A stretch of DNA of 64,000 bases from Candidatus Woesearchaeota archaeon. Lineage in GTDB: Archaea; Nanobdellota; Nanobdellia; SCGC-AAA011-G17; ARS1403. Below, piece by piece: positions 25,309 to 34,364 of this stretch. Position 1 is the first letter of the stretch, and each line of letters starts with the position of its first letter. The notes under the pieces were generated by a model, which worked only from the letters and a program-made list of their open reading frames with translations, made no database searches and was not told the origin of the DNA. The stretch is from positions 1-64,000 of the forward strand of contig JACPIN010000002.1 in NCBI GenBank assembly GCA_016188065.1, read 5' to 3'. A program made the position numbers and the translations under genes.

Positions 25309-26320
25309 TTAATCATCAACTCTCCACTTAGGATCAATCCCTATTTCTATTTTTTTAACGTTTAAATTATCATAATATTTTTTATTTTTTTTGTATTCCA
25401 AAATTCCTGTCCATGCAATCATTGCAGCTTGATCGCCGCTCCACTTCATTGGCACGACTTCAAATTTGCAATTTCTTTCCTTGCACATAATCTGCAGCAT
25501 TTCAATTAATCTTCTATTAGCAGCAACGCCACCAATCAAAAGAAGTTCATTTTTATCAGTATGCGCTAAAGCCCTTTCACTTACCTCGGAAAGCATAGCA
25601 AAGCAAGTTTCCTGCAGGCTATAGCACAAATCTTCTTTCTTAACTCCTTCTTTATATAGTTGAATTGCTCTCGTTATTATCCCCGAGTATTCAACATCCA
25701 TTCCCTTGACAACATACGGCAGCTCAACATATTTTCCTCCTCTAGCAAGTTCTTCTATTTTAGGTCCGGCTGGAAATCCCAGGCCAATTTCTCTTCCAAA
25801 TTTGTCCAGAGCATTTCCAATTCCAATACTTAATGCTTCCCCGAAAATTCTGTACTTATTTCCTTCAAAAGCAATTATCTGCGTATTAGCGCCGGTAGCT
25901 AAAATAAAAACAGGATCTTTCACTTTGCACATTAATTTCCCGATTTCTAAATGTGAAATCAAATGTGAAACTCCTACAAGAGGGCTTCCAAAAATTTTTG
26001 CTTGTTCTTTAGCAGCATTAGCTCCGACCCACAGAGAAAGAGGCATTCCAGGTCCTTGCGAAAAGGCAACCAAATCAAATTTTTTTATTTTTGAATTTTC
26101 AACAGCATCATATAAAATCCTATCTTTCACTCTTTTCAAAAATTCAGCACATTCATTTGGAATTATCCCTTTCTCAGGATTTTTATACATCTCTCTAGCT
26201 TCGCTTAAAATTTTTCCATCTTCTGTCACAACAGCAGCACTAAAAGTATCTCCGCAATTATTTTAGAGCGGTACTTTCAATGCCAAGACAGACCAATCCT
26301 TTTTTTCTTTTCTCTTTCAT
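25309..26320 (-). CDS. kae1: tRNA t6A threonylcarbamoyltransferase Kae1, N-terminal frame interrupted
   Basis: GVSHLISHLEIG metal motif, GGVAANRRL, WSGDQAAM; ATG at 26320 gives MKEKRKKGLVCLGIESTA then stop, frame resumes DTFSAAVVTEDGK. Confidence 0.8.
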
Positions 26321-26328
26321 ATTATACC

Positions 26329-27501
26329 TTAGTTAAATCTTACCGAATATTTATTATGAGTTCTTAGTATTTTCATTCTATAGATATTGTTTTCTAAATG
26401 AGAACTGTTTAAATTATTTAATTTCATTAATTCAATAGCACAATCTATGGGGATAAATTTTTTGTTTTTCTTCCAAAGGGGGATATAGACATCAAATATG
26501 GAAGAAACATCTATCTGATCAAATGATTTGCATTTCTCTTTTAAATAATAAGAAAGTTTTTTATATTGTCCAAACTTTTTATGTGATATTTTATTGGCAG
26601 CATTCACGATTAATTTTTTCTGCCAACCTTTCCTTAATAAAACACAAATATTAGGAGGTTCAGATTTATCATAATTGTGCAAATAACCTTTTAGTTCTTC
26701 CATTTTATTTTTGTACTTTAGAGACTTCAAAATCTCTTGAATTTTTGCACGTTTTCTATAAGTATAGGGAACATTTTCTAGAAATTTTATCATATTCTTT
26801 TTCTCGGTTAATACTCTAATGGCTATAGGGTATGTTACTATCCCCTCTTTTGAGATCAATTTCTCACTTTCACATATTTTAGGTTCTGTGACTTTGATAC
26901 CAAAACCAGATAACAACCTCATTACATCTTTCATAAATCCTGAACTAAAATCTTCAACCAAATTTTCTTTTGCATTTAATGAAAATTTTAATGATTCACA
27001 AGAAAGTTTAGATTTCTTTAATCTAGGAGTTTCACCATCTCCAGAGAATAAACCATCTATAAATTTCCATTTCAAGGAGTCTTCTAAATCAAAAATCCAT
27101 ATAGGTATCCTAAAATTTTGATAATTTTTATTTCCGATGGGTGATCCGACATGGACCATTAATCTCCCTAAACTAGCAGGAAGATAAACATAATAAATTC
27201 CATTCAAATGAGGTTCTAAACAAATATTCCAAAATTTTTTAACATCGCTACAAAAATTCAAGGCATCAATTTTATCACTAAAACATACGTAAAATGTAAT
27301 AGACCTATTATTCTTTTGCTCATAGATGCATCCATCAGAGTATCTAAAACCAAGCGTAATAATAAATTGTTGGAAAGCAGGATTTTTAGAAACAATCAAA
27401 GGAAGCAGGTTCATATCTTTTAACTGTTTTATACCTTCTTCTCTCTTAAAATCTGTGGTAGAATAATATTTCATTAAATCTTTTTCTGTTGCCAATATCA
27501 T
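26329..27501 (-). CDS. LAGLIDADG-type homing endonuclease
   Basis: FIITLGFRYSDGCIY and FIDGLFSGDGETPRLKKSKL motifs. Confidence 0.75.
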   Translation of the reverse strand: MILATEKDLMKYYSTTDFKREEGIKQLKDMNLLPLIVSKNPAFQQFIITLGFRYSDGCIYEQKNNRSITFYVCFSDKIDALNFCSDVKKFWNICLEPHLNGIYYVYLPASLGRLMVHVGSPIGNKNYQNFRIPIWIFDLEDSLKWKFIDGLFSGDGETPRLKKSKLSCESLKFSLNAKENLVEDFSSGFMKDVMRLLSGFGIKVTEPKICESEKLISKEGIVTYPIAIRVLTEKKNMIKFLENVPYTYRKRAKIQEILKSLKYKNKMEELKGYLHNYDKSEPPNICVLLRKGWQKKLIVNAANKISHKKFGQYKKLSYYLKEKCKSFDQIDVSSIFDVYIPLWKKNKKFIPIDCAIELMKLNNLNSSHLENNIYRMKILRTHNKYSVRFN

Positions 27502-27546
27502 GGGTTAGAATAAATTACTCCTTTATAAATATCTTGCGGGGATATG

Positions 27547-28539
27547 TCAAGTGTGACATGTAAAACTTCTACTCAATTCAATTCCAATTTTAATAAGGTC
27601 ACTAAATTTACTTGATGAAACCGTCTCTGACATGGACCTGCATGCGAGATAACATCTATTACAAGAATTATGCTCCTTAAATTTTCTAATCAGATCTAAT
27701 GTTCTACATTCAGATTCTTTATGGTCTATACATGCTCTTAATTTACCATTAGGCAAAATCCATAAGAATGAATTTCCAGCATCACATTTTCCATATCTTC
27801 CTGTCCTTAAAAATTCTTCACCATTCTCCAAAATTATTTTAGAATTCATAATAGTACTTGGATTTTCTTTTTTAAGTTTAGTTAAAATACCTGGGATAAA
27901 ATCCTCTATGGAAACACTATATAAATTACTATTGACTCTAACGGGACTATAAGGCATTAATGTTACCTGCAGACCGTATTCTTTAGCAAACTGAATAATG
28001 CTCGGAATCTCTGAAAAATTTTCTTTCATCACAATCGTACTAAGCCCGATTCTAGCTCCGTCATGGTTTCTGCACTCATCCAAAAAGGTAATTATCTTAG
28101 AATATAGTCCATTTAGCCCTCTTGCATTGTCATGATCTTTACCTAAAAAATCTAGAGAAATATTAAGCCTGTCCAATCCAGCTTCAGAAAGAGAATTGTA
28201 TCTGGGGATGGTTAAAAAAGAACCATTTGTAGTTATTTGAACATAAGGGATATTGGCTTCAGTTTTAGCTTCTTTAACCAAATTTTCTAAATCCTTTCTA
28301 ATCAAAGGCTCTCCTCCGACAAAGCCGACAGCAACAGGATTTAATCCTAAAAGTTCATCTAAATAAGAAGATTTAGTCTCTAAAATACGCATTCCATCAT
28401 TGTTGCTTCTCCTATATCCACAAAATCCACAATCGGCATTACAGTTTTGTGTAATTTCAATAGAAACATATAACGGTTTTCCATTTTTCTTATTAGAATA
28501 GTATCTTTTTATAGCTTCAAAAGAGTTCATCAATTTCAT
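27547..28539 (-). CDS. Radical SAM protein with C-terminal Cys cluster
   Basis: ITQNCNADCGFCGYRR (CxxxCxxC), GFVGGEPLIR, C-terminal CDAG...CRACIDH...CNRCYLAC. Confidence 0.87.
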   Translation of the reverse strand: MKLMNSFEAIKRYYSNKKNGKPLYVSIEITQNCNADCGFCGYRRSNNDGMRILETKSSYLDELLGLNPVAVGFVGGEPLIRKDLENLVKEAKTEANIPYVQITTNGSFLTIPRYNSLSEAGLDRLNISLDFLGKDHDNARGLNGLYSKIITFLDECRNHDGARIGLSTIVMKENFSEIPSIIQFAKEYGLQVTLMPYSPVRVNSNLYSVSIEDFIPGILTKLKKENPSTIMNSKIILENGEEFLRTGRYGKCDAGNSFLWILPNGKLRACIDHKESECRTLDLIRKFKEHNSCNRCYLACRSMSETVSSSKFSDLIKIGIELSRSFTCHT

Positions 28540-28569
28540 ATAACAAGTTAAGAGTTAAAAGTTTAAAAA

Positions 28570-29298
28570 TTATCCGATGTATTCCAAATCAGGATTTCTT
28601 CCTGCAGCAGCAGGAGCGCCAGCTTGCTGTGTTTTTACCTTTTCCATTAATTCTTTTAGCATGACTTCAAAGCTCTTTGCAGCTTTCATCAAAGGCTTGT
28701 AATCAATGTCCATGTTCCAGTATTTATCTAAAGCCTGTATTGTTCTAGCAGCAGCCTCGCTGTCAGGGAATTTGCTCGGGCTTTCAGCAAGTATAACTGA
28801 AATCGGAACATCCTCAACTCTTAACATTACAGTTGCAGTAACTCCCATCATTACTCCTTCCTGTAGAACAGGCAATCCTAACTTCTCTCCAGCCTTAAGA
28901 TTATTGCTTGAGTAGAAATAAGTCTTCATGCTTCCTTTAGTATCCTTAGCATCATTTGTAGGCAAGCCCTCTAGGATTATTATTTCTTTAGCATTTAAAG
29001 TTCTGGCAAGCTCATCAATAACCTCGGTAATATGCCACTCGCTTCCAGCAAGCTCGGACAAAGTCTGCATAATTACGATGTTGAACTTCTTATTATAAAA
29101 CAAATCTAAAGGCCCGATTAATTTATTTTTATGGATGGCCGCCAAAGGGAGTAATTTATTTGATTCAATCTCTCCGATTTTTTTAACATCAAGGTGCTCA
29201 ATCAAGAATTTAGTGGCAATTGTCCCAACAAGGCCAAAACCAGGAAAGCCCAAAACTAATCTTACATTCTGTGGCTTTTCATGAAGGTGAATTTTCAT
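28570..29298 (-). CDS. PAC2 family protein (proteasome assembly chaperone-like)
   Basis: VLGFPGFGLVGTIATKFLIEHL. Confidence 0.87.
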   Translation of the reverse strand: MKIHLHEKPQNVRLVLGFPGFGLVGTIATKFLIEHLDVKKIGEIESNKLLPLAAIHKNKLIGPLDLFYNKKFNIVIMQTLSELAGSEWHITEVIDELARTLNAKEIIILEGLPTNDAKDTKGSMKTYFYSSNNLKAGEKLGLPVLQEGVMMGVTATVMLRVEDVPISVILAESPSKFPDSEAAARTIQALDKYWNMDIDYKPLMKAAKSFEVMLKELMEKVKTQQAGAPAAAGRNPDLEYIG

Positions 29299-29334
29299 AA
29301 GTTAAAAAAATGAGTAGATAATATATAAAACTTG

Positions 29335-29766
29335 TTATTCGAAGTCTGGACCAAAATTTTCCACCCAGGGAGTTCCCCTTTCCTTTTCAATATAATCAAG
29401 TAAAATGCTATATTTTACATCTTCAGGTCTTGGAGTATAATCATCCGTATTTACTAATCCCATCTTCTTAAAAAAATTTAATCTATCTTGCTCATCTAGA
29501 TGATTCTTACCTAATCTTTTTGCATATAATGCTTGAGCTTCTCTAATGTCCTGCATCTTTAATTCAGGAGAAAAAATCTCGGAGTAAACTACTTTTATAG
29601 TATCTATGGGTCCATAAATAAAAACTGATGAAGCGGAATATCCCAAAGCAAAAACAAAACCTAAAACCTCTCCTGCATCTCTAACAAGTTCTATTAAACT
29701 ACGTTTCTTTTTAATTTGGTCATATTCTTTTCTAGAAAGAGTGATAATCTCATCTTCTTTGACCAT
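29335..29766 (-). CDS. Uncharacterized protein
   Basis: 143-aa ORF. Confidence 0.55.
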   Translation of the reverse strand: MVKEDEIITLSRKEYDQIKKKRSLIELVRDAGEVLGFVFALGYSASSVFIYGPIDTIKVVYSEIFSPELKMQDIREAQALYAKRLGKNHLDEQDRLNFFKKMGLVNTDDYTPRPEDVKYSILLDYIEKERGTPWVENFGPDFE

Positions 29767-29808
29767 AGGATCAAAAATCAGAGAAAATTATATAACCTTT
29801 TCTATTTA

Positions 29809-30999
29809 TTATTTTCTAGCAACTATTTCTATCACGTCCCTGTTCTTCAATTTATATTCTTTCCCAACGGGTTTTTTATCTCTGACATTGATTGCCTTAA
29901 CAAAATTATCTCCAAGGTCTTTATGCAGCTTATATGCAAAATCAAGTGCAGTGCTTCCTTCTTTAAGTAAAAAGCAGTCAGGTATAACTCTCCCTTGTGG
30001 GTCTTTTAAGTTATTCACTCCTCCAGGAAAAACTGCAATATATTTTAGCTTCTCAAAAACAATTTTATTTAAAACATCTTGAACTCCTGTAGTCTTATTC
30101 TCTTCAAGAAATTCTTCAATGAAGTTCAATGCAGTCTTTTTATCAAGGCTCAGTTTATTTTCATTAGATTTTACGATGTGAAAGTTATCCTCTCCGGAAA
30201 CATAGGATATCAGCTCATGTTTTGCAGCCTCCCTTAATGCAAGTTCAACTTCAGCACTGCATGCAATCATTTCATATTTATCTTTTAATCTTTCAAAATT
30301 AAATCTCGCCCCCTCAACGTCAATCTTATTTGCAGCAATAATAATCGGCTTGCTTCTCCTTCTCAGTTCTCTTGCTAATTTTAATAACTCTTCATTGCTC
30401 CAAGTTGCAGGATTATGGCTCAGGTTTAAATTTTTAATAGAATCTTGTGCAACTTCTTCATCAACTCTTAATCCAGACAGTTGTTTAGCCAAAGATTTTT
30501 TTACATCAAGATTAGCTTGTGCAACCGTCCTGGAAAATTTCTCCCAACTCTTTTTTAATATTCTTAAATACCATTGGTCTAGTTCATTTTCTAAAAATTT
30601 AATATCTTTTTCAGGATCATGGCTTAGTTTTTCTACAGGGTTTCCATTTTCATCTGTGCTCCCGGAAACATCAACAATATGTATTAAGGCATCTGCCTCA
30701 TTCAAATCATTAAGAAATTCATTGCCAAGCCCACGACCTTCACTCGCCCCGGGAACTAATCCTGCGACATCCAACAACTCGATCGGAACAAATCTGGAAT
30801 GATCAATGCAAAAACCAAATCGTGGATTACATTGAGTATTAAATTCTTTGTCAACACATTCAATTTTGACATATCCTTCGCCTCTGTTTGGCTTGATTGT
30901 CACAAATGGGCGATTGCTTATTTCGACTTCAGCCAATGTTGCTGCTTTAAAAAAACTTGATTTGCCAACATTCGCTTTTCCTACTAACCCTACTAACAT
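29809..30999 (-). CDS. YchF/Obg-type GTPase
   Basis: MLVGLVGKANVGKSSFFKA, LLDVAGLVPGASEGRGLGNEFL, TGS domain at C-terminus. Confidence 0.9.
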   Translation of the reverse strand: MLVGLVGKANVGKSSFFKAATLAEVEISNRPFVTIKPNRGEGYVKIECVDKEFNTQCNPRFGFCIDHSRFVPIELLDVAGLVPGASEGRGLGNEFLNDLNEADALIHIVDVSGSTDENGNPVEKLSHDPEKDIKFLENELDQWYLRILKKSWEKFSRTVAQANLDVKKSLAKQLSGLRVDEEVAQDSIKNLNLSHNPATWSNEELLKLARELRRRSKPIIIAANKIDVEGARFNFERLKDKYEMIACSAEVELALREAAKHELISYVSGEDNFHIVKSNENKLSLDKKTALNFIEEFLEENKTTGVQDVLNKIVFEKLKYIAVFPGGVNNLKDPQGRVIPDCFLLKEGSTALDFAYKLHKDLGDNFVKAINVRDKKPVGKEYKLKNRDVIEIVARK

Positions 31000-31042
31000 A
31001 ATGCAATACTTTTTTAAATACCTTTTAAATATATCTGTGAAT

Positions 31043-31441
31043 ATGGATAAACCCAAAATCCCTAAAGAAGCAGGAAAATTAAAATGGCTCTGCAATGAAG
31101 CATTTTTCAGTATTAAAAGAAGGCTTCCAGTAAAATTAAGAGAAACAAGAGCTTATGATAGGGCTTTAGCTTTTACTTTTGGGGCACTAGCAGGATATGG
31201 TATTGCATTTGCAGGAAAAGAATTTATGGAATTGATTAATGAAACTCATCATAATTATTTTAACATAAAAGAAGTTACATCTCATTGCTTGGCAGGAACA
31301 GTAGCTATACCATTGGTTTCTTATGCAATAGCACCGAATTATATACAGCAGTTTATAAGTGAAAATCCAAGGTATTCTGCAGGTTCTATAGGAGTAATGA
31401 TGGGAGCTTCTGTGAAAGCATTAGAAACTTTATTATCTTAA
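31043..31441 (+). CDS. Membrane protein, unknown
   Basis: MDKPKIPKEAGKLKWLCNEAF...; several hydrophobic helices. Confidence 0.6.
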   Translation: MDKPKIPKEAGKLKWLCNEAFFSIKRRLPVKLRETRAYDRALAFTFGALAGYGIAFAGKEFMELINETHHNYFNIKEVTSHCLAGTVAIPLVSYAIAPNYIQQFISENPRYSAGSIGVMMGASVKALETLLS

Positions 31442-31502
31442 TCCTACATTGTTAACTTAATCCAAAACCTTTAAAAGAAATATCGTTCTGAATCTTAACT
31501 AA

Positions 31503-31620
31503 GGGCTCGTAGCTCAGTCTGGTTAGAGCACCAAATCAGAAGTGATGTGCAGGTCTTATATGACGTAGCCAGATACACTAAGAGAGCTGGCGGTCGGCGG
31601 TTCAAATCCGCCCGGGCCCA
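31503..31620 (+). tRNA. tRNA gene with insertion in the anticodon region (intron-bearing; isotype unassigned)
   Basis: GGGCTCG/CGGGCCC acceptor, GCTC..GAGC D-arm, GGCGGTTCAAATCCGCC T-arm; ~40 nt too long. Confidence 0.75.
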
Positions 31621-31627
31621 GTTTATA

Positions 31628-31692
31628 GTTTCAATTGAAACCACGATATTGGTTCAAATGAACCAAAAAACTTATATAGTCTTTAAGACTAT
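31628..31692. promoter_or_regulatory. Three successive palindromes upstream of a TA-like pair
   Basis: GTTTCAATTGAAAC, TTGGTTCAAATGAACCAA, ATAGTCTTTAAGACTAT. Confidence 0.65.
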
Positions 31693-31714
31693 TCACAAAA
31701 GAGATGGTGAATAA

Positions 31715-31921
31715 ATGTATTGGAAAGAAGTCAGAAGAACTGAACATTTTGATCAATATCATAAAGGAACACTTGCTTGGAGTGAGGTTGTTAGGCTAAT
31801 ACATAAAATAAAAAACAAAAGAAAAAAAGGAGACAAAATTGAAATTGAAGACAATAAGTTTTATCTCCTTTGTGAACTCAAAGAAGATATATTATATGTA
31901 ATCAATGTGAAAAGAAAATGA
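31715..31921 (+). CDS. Putative toxin (small, RelE/MqsR-like fold possible)
   Basis: 68 aa, overlaps a zinc-ribbon + AbrB-like partner. Confidence 0.55.
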   Translation: MYWKEVRRTEHFDQYHKGTLAWSEVVRLIHKIKNKRKKGDKIEIEDNKFYLLCELKEDILYVINVKRK

Positions 31922-32256
31922 AATGTCCAAAATGCAATCACAATTTTAAGGAAGTCGAAGTAAGAATCCAAGATGCAGACAGTCTTGTAACTAGCTATCA
32001 GTGTGCTAATTGTGGGTACTTCGAATTTGAAGAAAATTCTATGAGTAAAGCAATTAAAGAAATTAAGGCAAAAGAAACACCGTTGAAAATAAGACAAAGA
32101 ATAATTAAGTTATCCCACGATAGATTAGGAATGTACTTCAGCAAAGACATTATCAGAAGTCTTGATCTTAAAGGTGGAGAAGAGATTGATATTCGCGTAC
32201 CTGACCGTAAACACATTGTAGTGGAATTAGAAAATAAAGAAGCTAAAAAATCATAA
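31918..32256 (+). CDS. MqsA/YgiT-type zinc-finger antitoxin with AbrB-like C-terminus
   Basis: MKCPKCNHNF...YQCANCGYFEFEE (two CxxC). Confidence 0.7.
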   Translation: MKCPKCNHNFKEVEVRIQDADSLVTSYQCANCGYFEFEENSMSKAIKEIKAKETPLKIRQRIIKLSHDRLGMYFSKDIIRSLDLKGGEEIDIRVPDRKHIVVELENKEAKKS

Positions 32257-32308
32257 TCTATTTTTCCAACCAAAACTTTAAAAACATCTAAATGAAAATT
32301 ATTCTTAT

Positions 32309-32386
32309 GCTCCCTTGGTCTAGCCCGGTCAACGATCTCGCCCTTTCGAGGCGAGGACCCGAGTTCGAATCTCGGAGGGAGCGCCA
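32309..32386 (+). tRNA. tRNA-Glu (UUC) with encoded 3' CCA
   Basis: GCTCCCT/AGGGAGC acceptor, TCGCC-CTTTCGA-GGCGA anticodon arm (TTC), CGAGTTCGAATCTCG T-arm, G73-CCA. Confidence 0.93.
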
Positions 32387-32454
32387 TAAAATCTCATCAA
32401 AACATTTTTATATATCCTCTTTTTTACAATTAATAAAACTAAGGGGGAATATTA

Positions 32455-33171
32455 ATGGAAAACTTCAATAAGGATTCTGGTTCTATTACATTTAAGAAAT
32501 CTACATTATGGAAAGTAGGGACTTTTGTTTTTGCCGCATTATTCGTAATTTCAATTTTTACAGGCGGTTTTCGCGGCTCTGGCAATGGGGCAATAACAGG
32601 CGGGGCAGTTCGAGAATTGCCGAGTATTCCAACAGGGATAGCAGAAGTGAATGCGGAAGACTTTGTCGACGATGACCCTGTTTTAGGAAATAAAGATGCA
32701 CCATTGACAATTGTAGAGTTTTCAGATTTCCAATGCCCTTTCTGTGCAAGATTCAGGAGCGAGACATTCGAACAGATTAAATCACAATACATTGACACAG
32801 GAAAAGTTAAATTAGTTTACAGGGATTTTCCTCTAACTAGCATACATCCGATGGCGCAAAAATCTGCTGAAGCTGCTGAATGCGCTGATGATCAGGGAAA
32901 ATTCTGGGAGATGCACGATTTAATTTTCGAAAGGCAGGCAAGCTTAAGTATGACTAGCCTGAAACAGTGGGCTGAAGAGCTTGGATTAAATGGAAATGAT
33001 TTTAACAAGTGTTTAGACTCAGGCAAACATGCAAGTGAAGTCAGCAAGGATTCAAGTGATGCTCAAAGTGCTGGTGCGCAGGGAACTCCGTTTTTCATCG
33101 TCGGAAATCAGCCAGTTTCTGGAGCTCAGCCGTTCTCGGCATTCCAAGCAGCAATAGAACCACAGCTTTAA
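32455..33171 (+). CDS. DsbA-like thioredoxin-fold oxidoreductase, membrane anchored
   Basis: VEFSDFQCPFCARF, GTPFFIVG. Confidence 0.9.
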   Translation: MENFNKDSGSITFKKSTLWKVGTFVFAALFVISIFTGGFRGSGNGAITGGAVRELPSIPTGIAEVNAEDFVDDDPVLGNKDAPLTIVEFSDFQCPFCARFRSETFEQIKSQYIDTGKVKLVYRDFPLTSIHPMAQKSAEAAECADDQGKFWEMHDLIFERQASLSMTSLKQWAEELGLNGNDFNKCLDSGKHASEVSKDSSDAQSAGAQGTPFFIVGNQPVSGAQPFSAFQAAIEPQL

Positions 33172-33219
33172 TTTTTTTATTTTTTATTTTTAATTACGAC
33201 CGCAAGCTATATAAGTTAG

Positions 33220-33741
33220 ATGAATTGTTGCAGGATTATGAAAAAAATCTTTTTCTTTGGGATCATAGTGATTATACTTTTCTTAATTAGCGGAGCAGGA
33301 TGCAATGAACAAAAAACTACTGAAAAAGTTCAAATCAATGATGGAAAAAATAATGATGTTAAGGAAGAAGGAAAGGTTTTAGATATTGTAAAAGACGATT
33401 TTGAGGAGGGAAGAATTTTAGTTGATAGAGTGAGATATGTTCAGGCAGGAAACCCACCGTTTGATTTCACGAATGTAATCTTCCATCAGAAATCAGGAAA
33501 TGGATACAGGGCGGAAATTAATTCTGATAAAGACATAAAAGCAGAGGTTATGACAGAAAAGGATTGTTTATTAAAAGGCCAGGGGGATAAATACAGCATT
33601 ATCAAGGAAGATGAAGGAAAAAAGATTATCATCGCCGGCGAGAAAAACGAAGGTGAAAATAGGAACTTATGCGTCGGGGCAACTTCAAAAGAAGGCTCTG
33701 GGCAGGTAGAAATCAAATTCAAGGTTGTTGAGTTGATTTAG
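33220..33741 (+). CDS. Putative lipoprotein
   Basis: Signal peptide with SGAGC lipobox. Confidence 0.6.
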   Translation: MNCCRIMKKIFFFGIIVIILFLISGAGCNEQKTTEKVQINDGKNNDVKEEGKVLDIVKDDFEEGRILVDRVRYVQAGNPPFDFTNVIFHQKSGNGYRAEINSDKDIKAEVMTEKDCLLKGQGDKYSIIKEDEGKKIIIAGEKNEGENRNLCVGATSKEGSGQVEIKFKVVELI

Positions 33742-33779
33742 AAACTTATTTAAATTAACTTTTTCTTTTTTAATTTCAC

Positions 33780-33901
33780 GGGCCCGTAGCTCAGCTTGGT
33801 AGAACCCTTTTAGAAAAAGCGTTCACGGAAAAATAAAAAAGGATGCCAAAAGCAACAGCCTTTTAAGCTGTGGGTCGCGCGTTCGAATCGCGTCGGGCCC
33901 G
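33780..33901 (+). tRNA. tRNA-Lys (UUU) with a 48-nt intron in the D-arm
   Basis: GGGCCCG/CGGGCCC acceptor; ACAGC-CTTTTAA-GCTGT anticodon arm; D-stem 3' strand GA|GC interrupted at 33804-33851. Confidence 0.88.
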
Positions 33902-33911
33902 GTATGTTTAA

Positions 33912-33970
33912 TTTTTTTCTTTGGACACGATTTCTTTTTTCTAAAAAGAAAGTGTGGAGAGCGAAGTGAT
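33912..33970 (-). repeat. Dispersed hairpin repeat, copy C
   Basis: Minus strand CACACTTTCTTTTTAGAAAAAAGAAATCGTGTCCAAAGAAAAA. Confidence 0.7.
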
Positions 33971-34115
33971 TTCAATTTTTTATTTTAAACCGAAACCTTT
34001 ATAAAGTTTTTCCCAGATTTTTTGGTTGGATGCTCAAAATTATATCATTTTTTACTAAATTAGATAGAGTCATTTAAATCCCAATAAAAAAATACGTAGC
34101 CAGCGGAGGCCAACC

Positions 34116-34364
34116 TTGGTGAAGAAGCAGATACAAATTCAAGATCATGTCCTTTTACTAAAGCATAAAAAATTAGATGATAAGGCATTAGAAGGATTGT
34201 TAAATAAATACAATATTTCTCCAAAGCAGCTTCCAAAGGTTTACAAGAAAGATCCGGCTTTAAGAGAGATAGAGGATGTCAAGGCAGGAGATATAATCGA
34301 GATTGAAAGAGACAGCCCTACTGCCAATAAAACAAAATTCTACAGGGTGGTAGTCGATGGTTGA
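34116..34364 (+). CDS. rpoH: DNA-directed RNA polymerase subunit H
   Basis: VLLLKHKKLDDKALEGLLNKYNISPKQLPKVYKKDPALR. Confidence 0.95.
   Translation: MVKKQIQIQDHVLLLKHKKLDDKALEGLLNKYNISPKQLPKVYKKDPALREIEDVKAGDIIEIERDSPTANKTKFYRVVVDG

Noticed and set aside
30350-30802. 150-aa plus-strand ORF
   Set aside because: Antisense to the YchF/Obg GTPase
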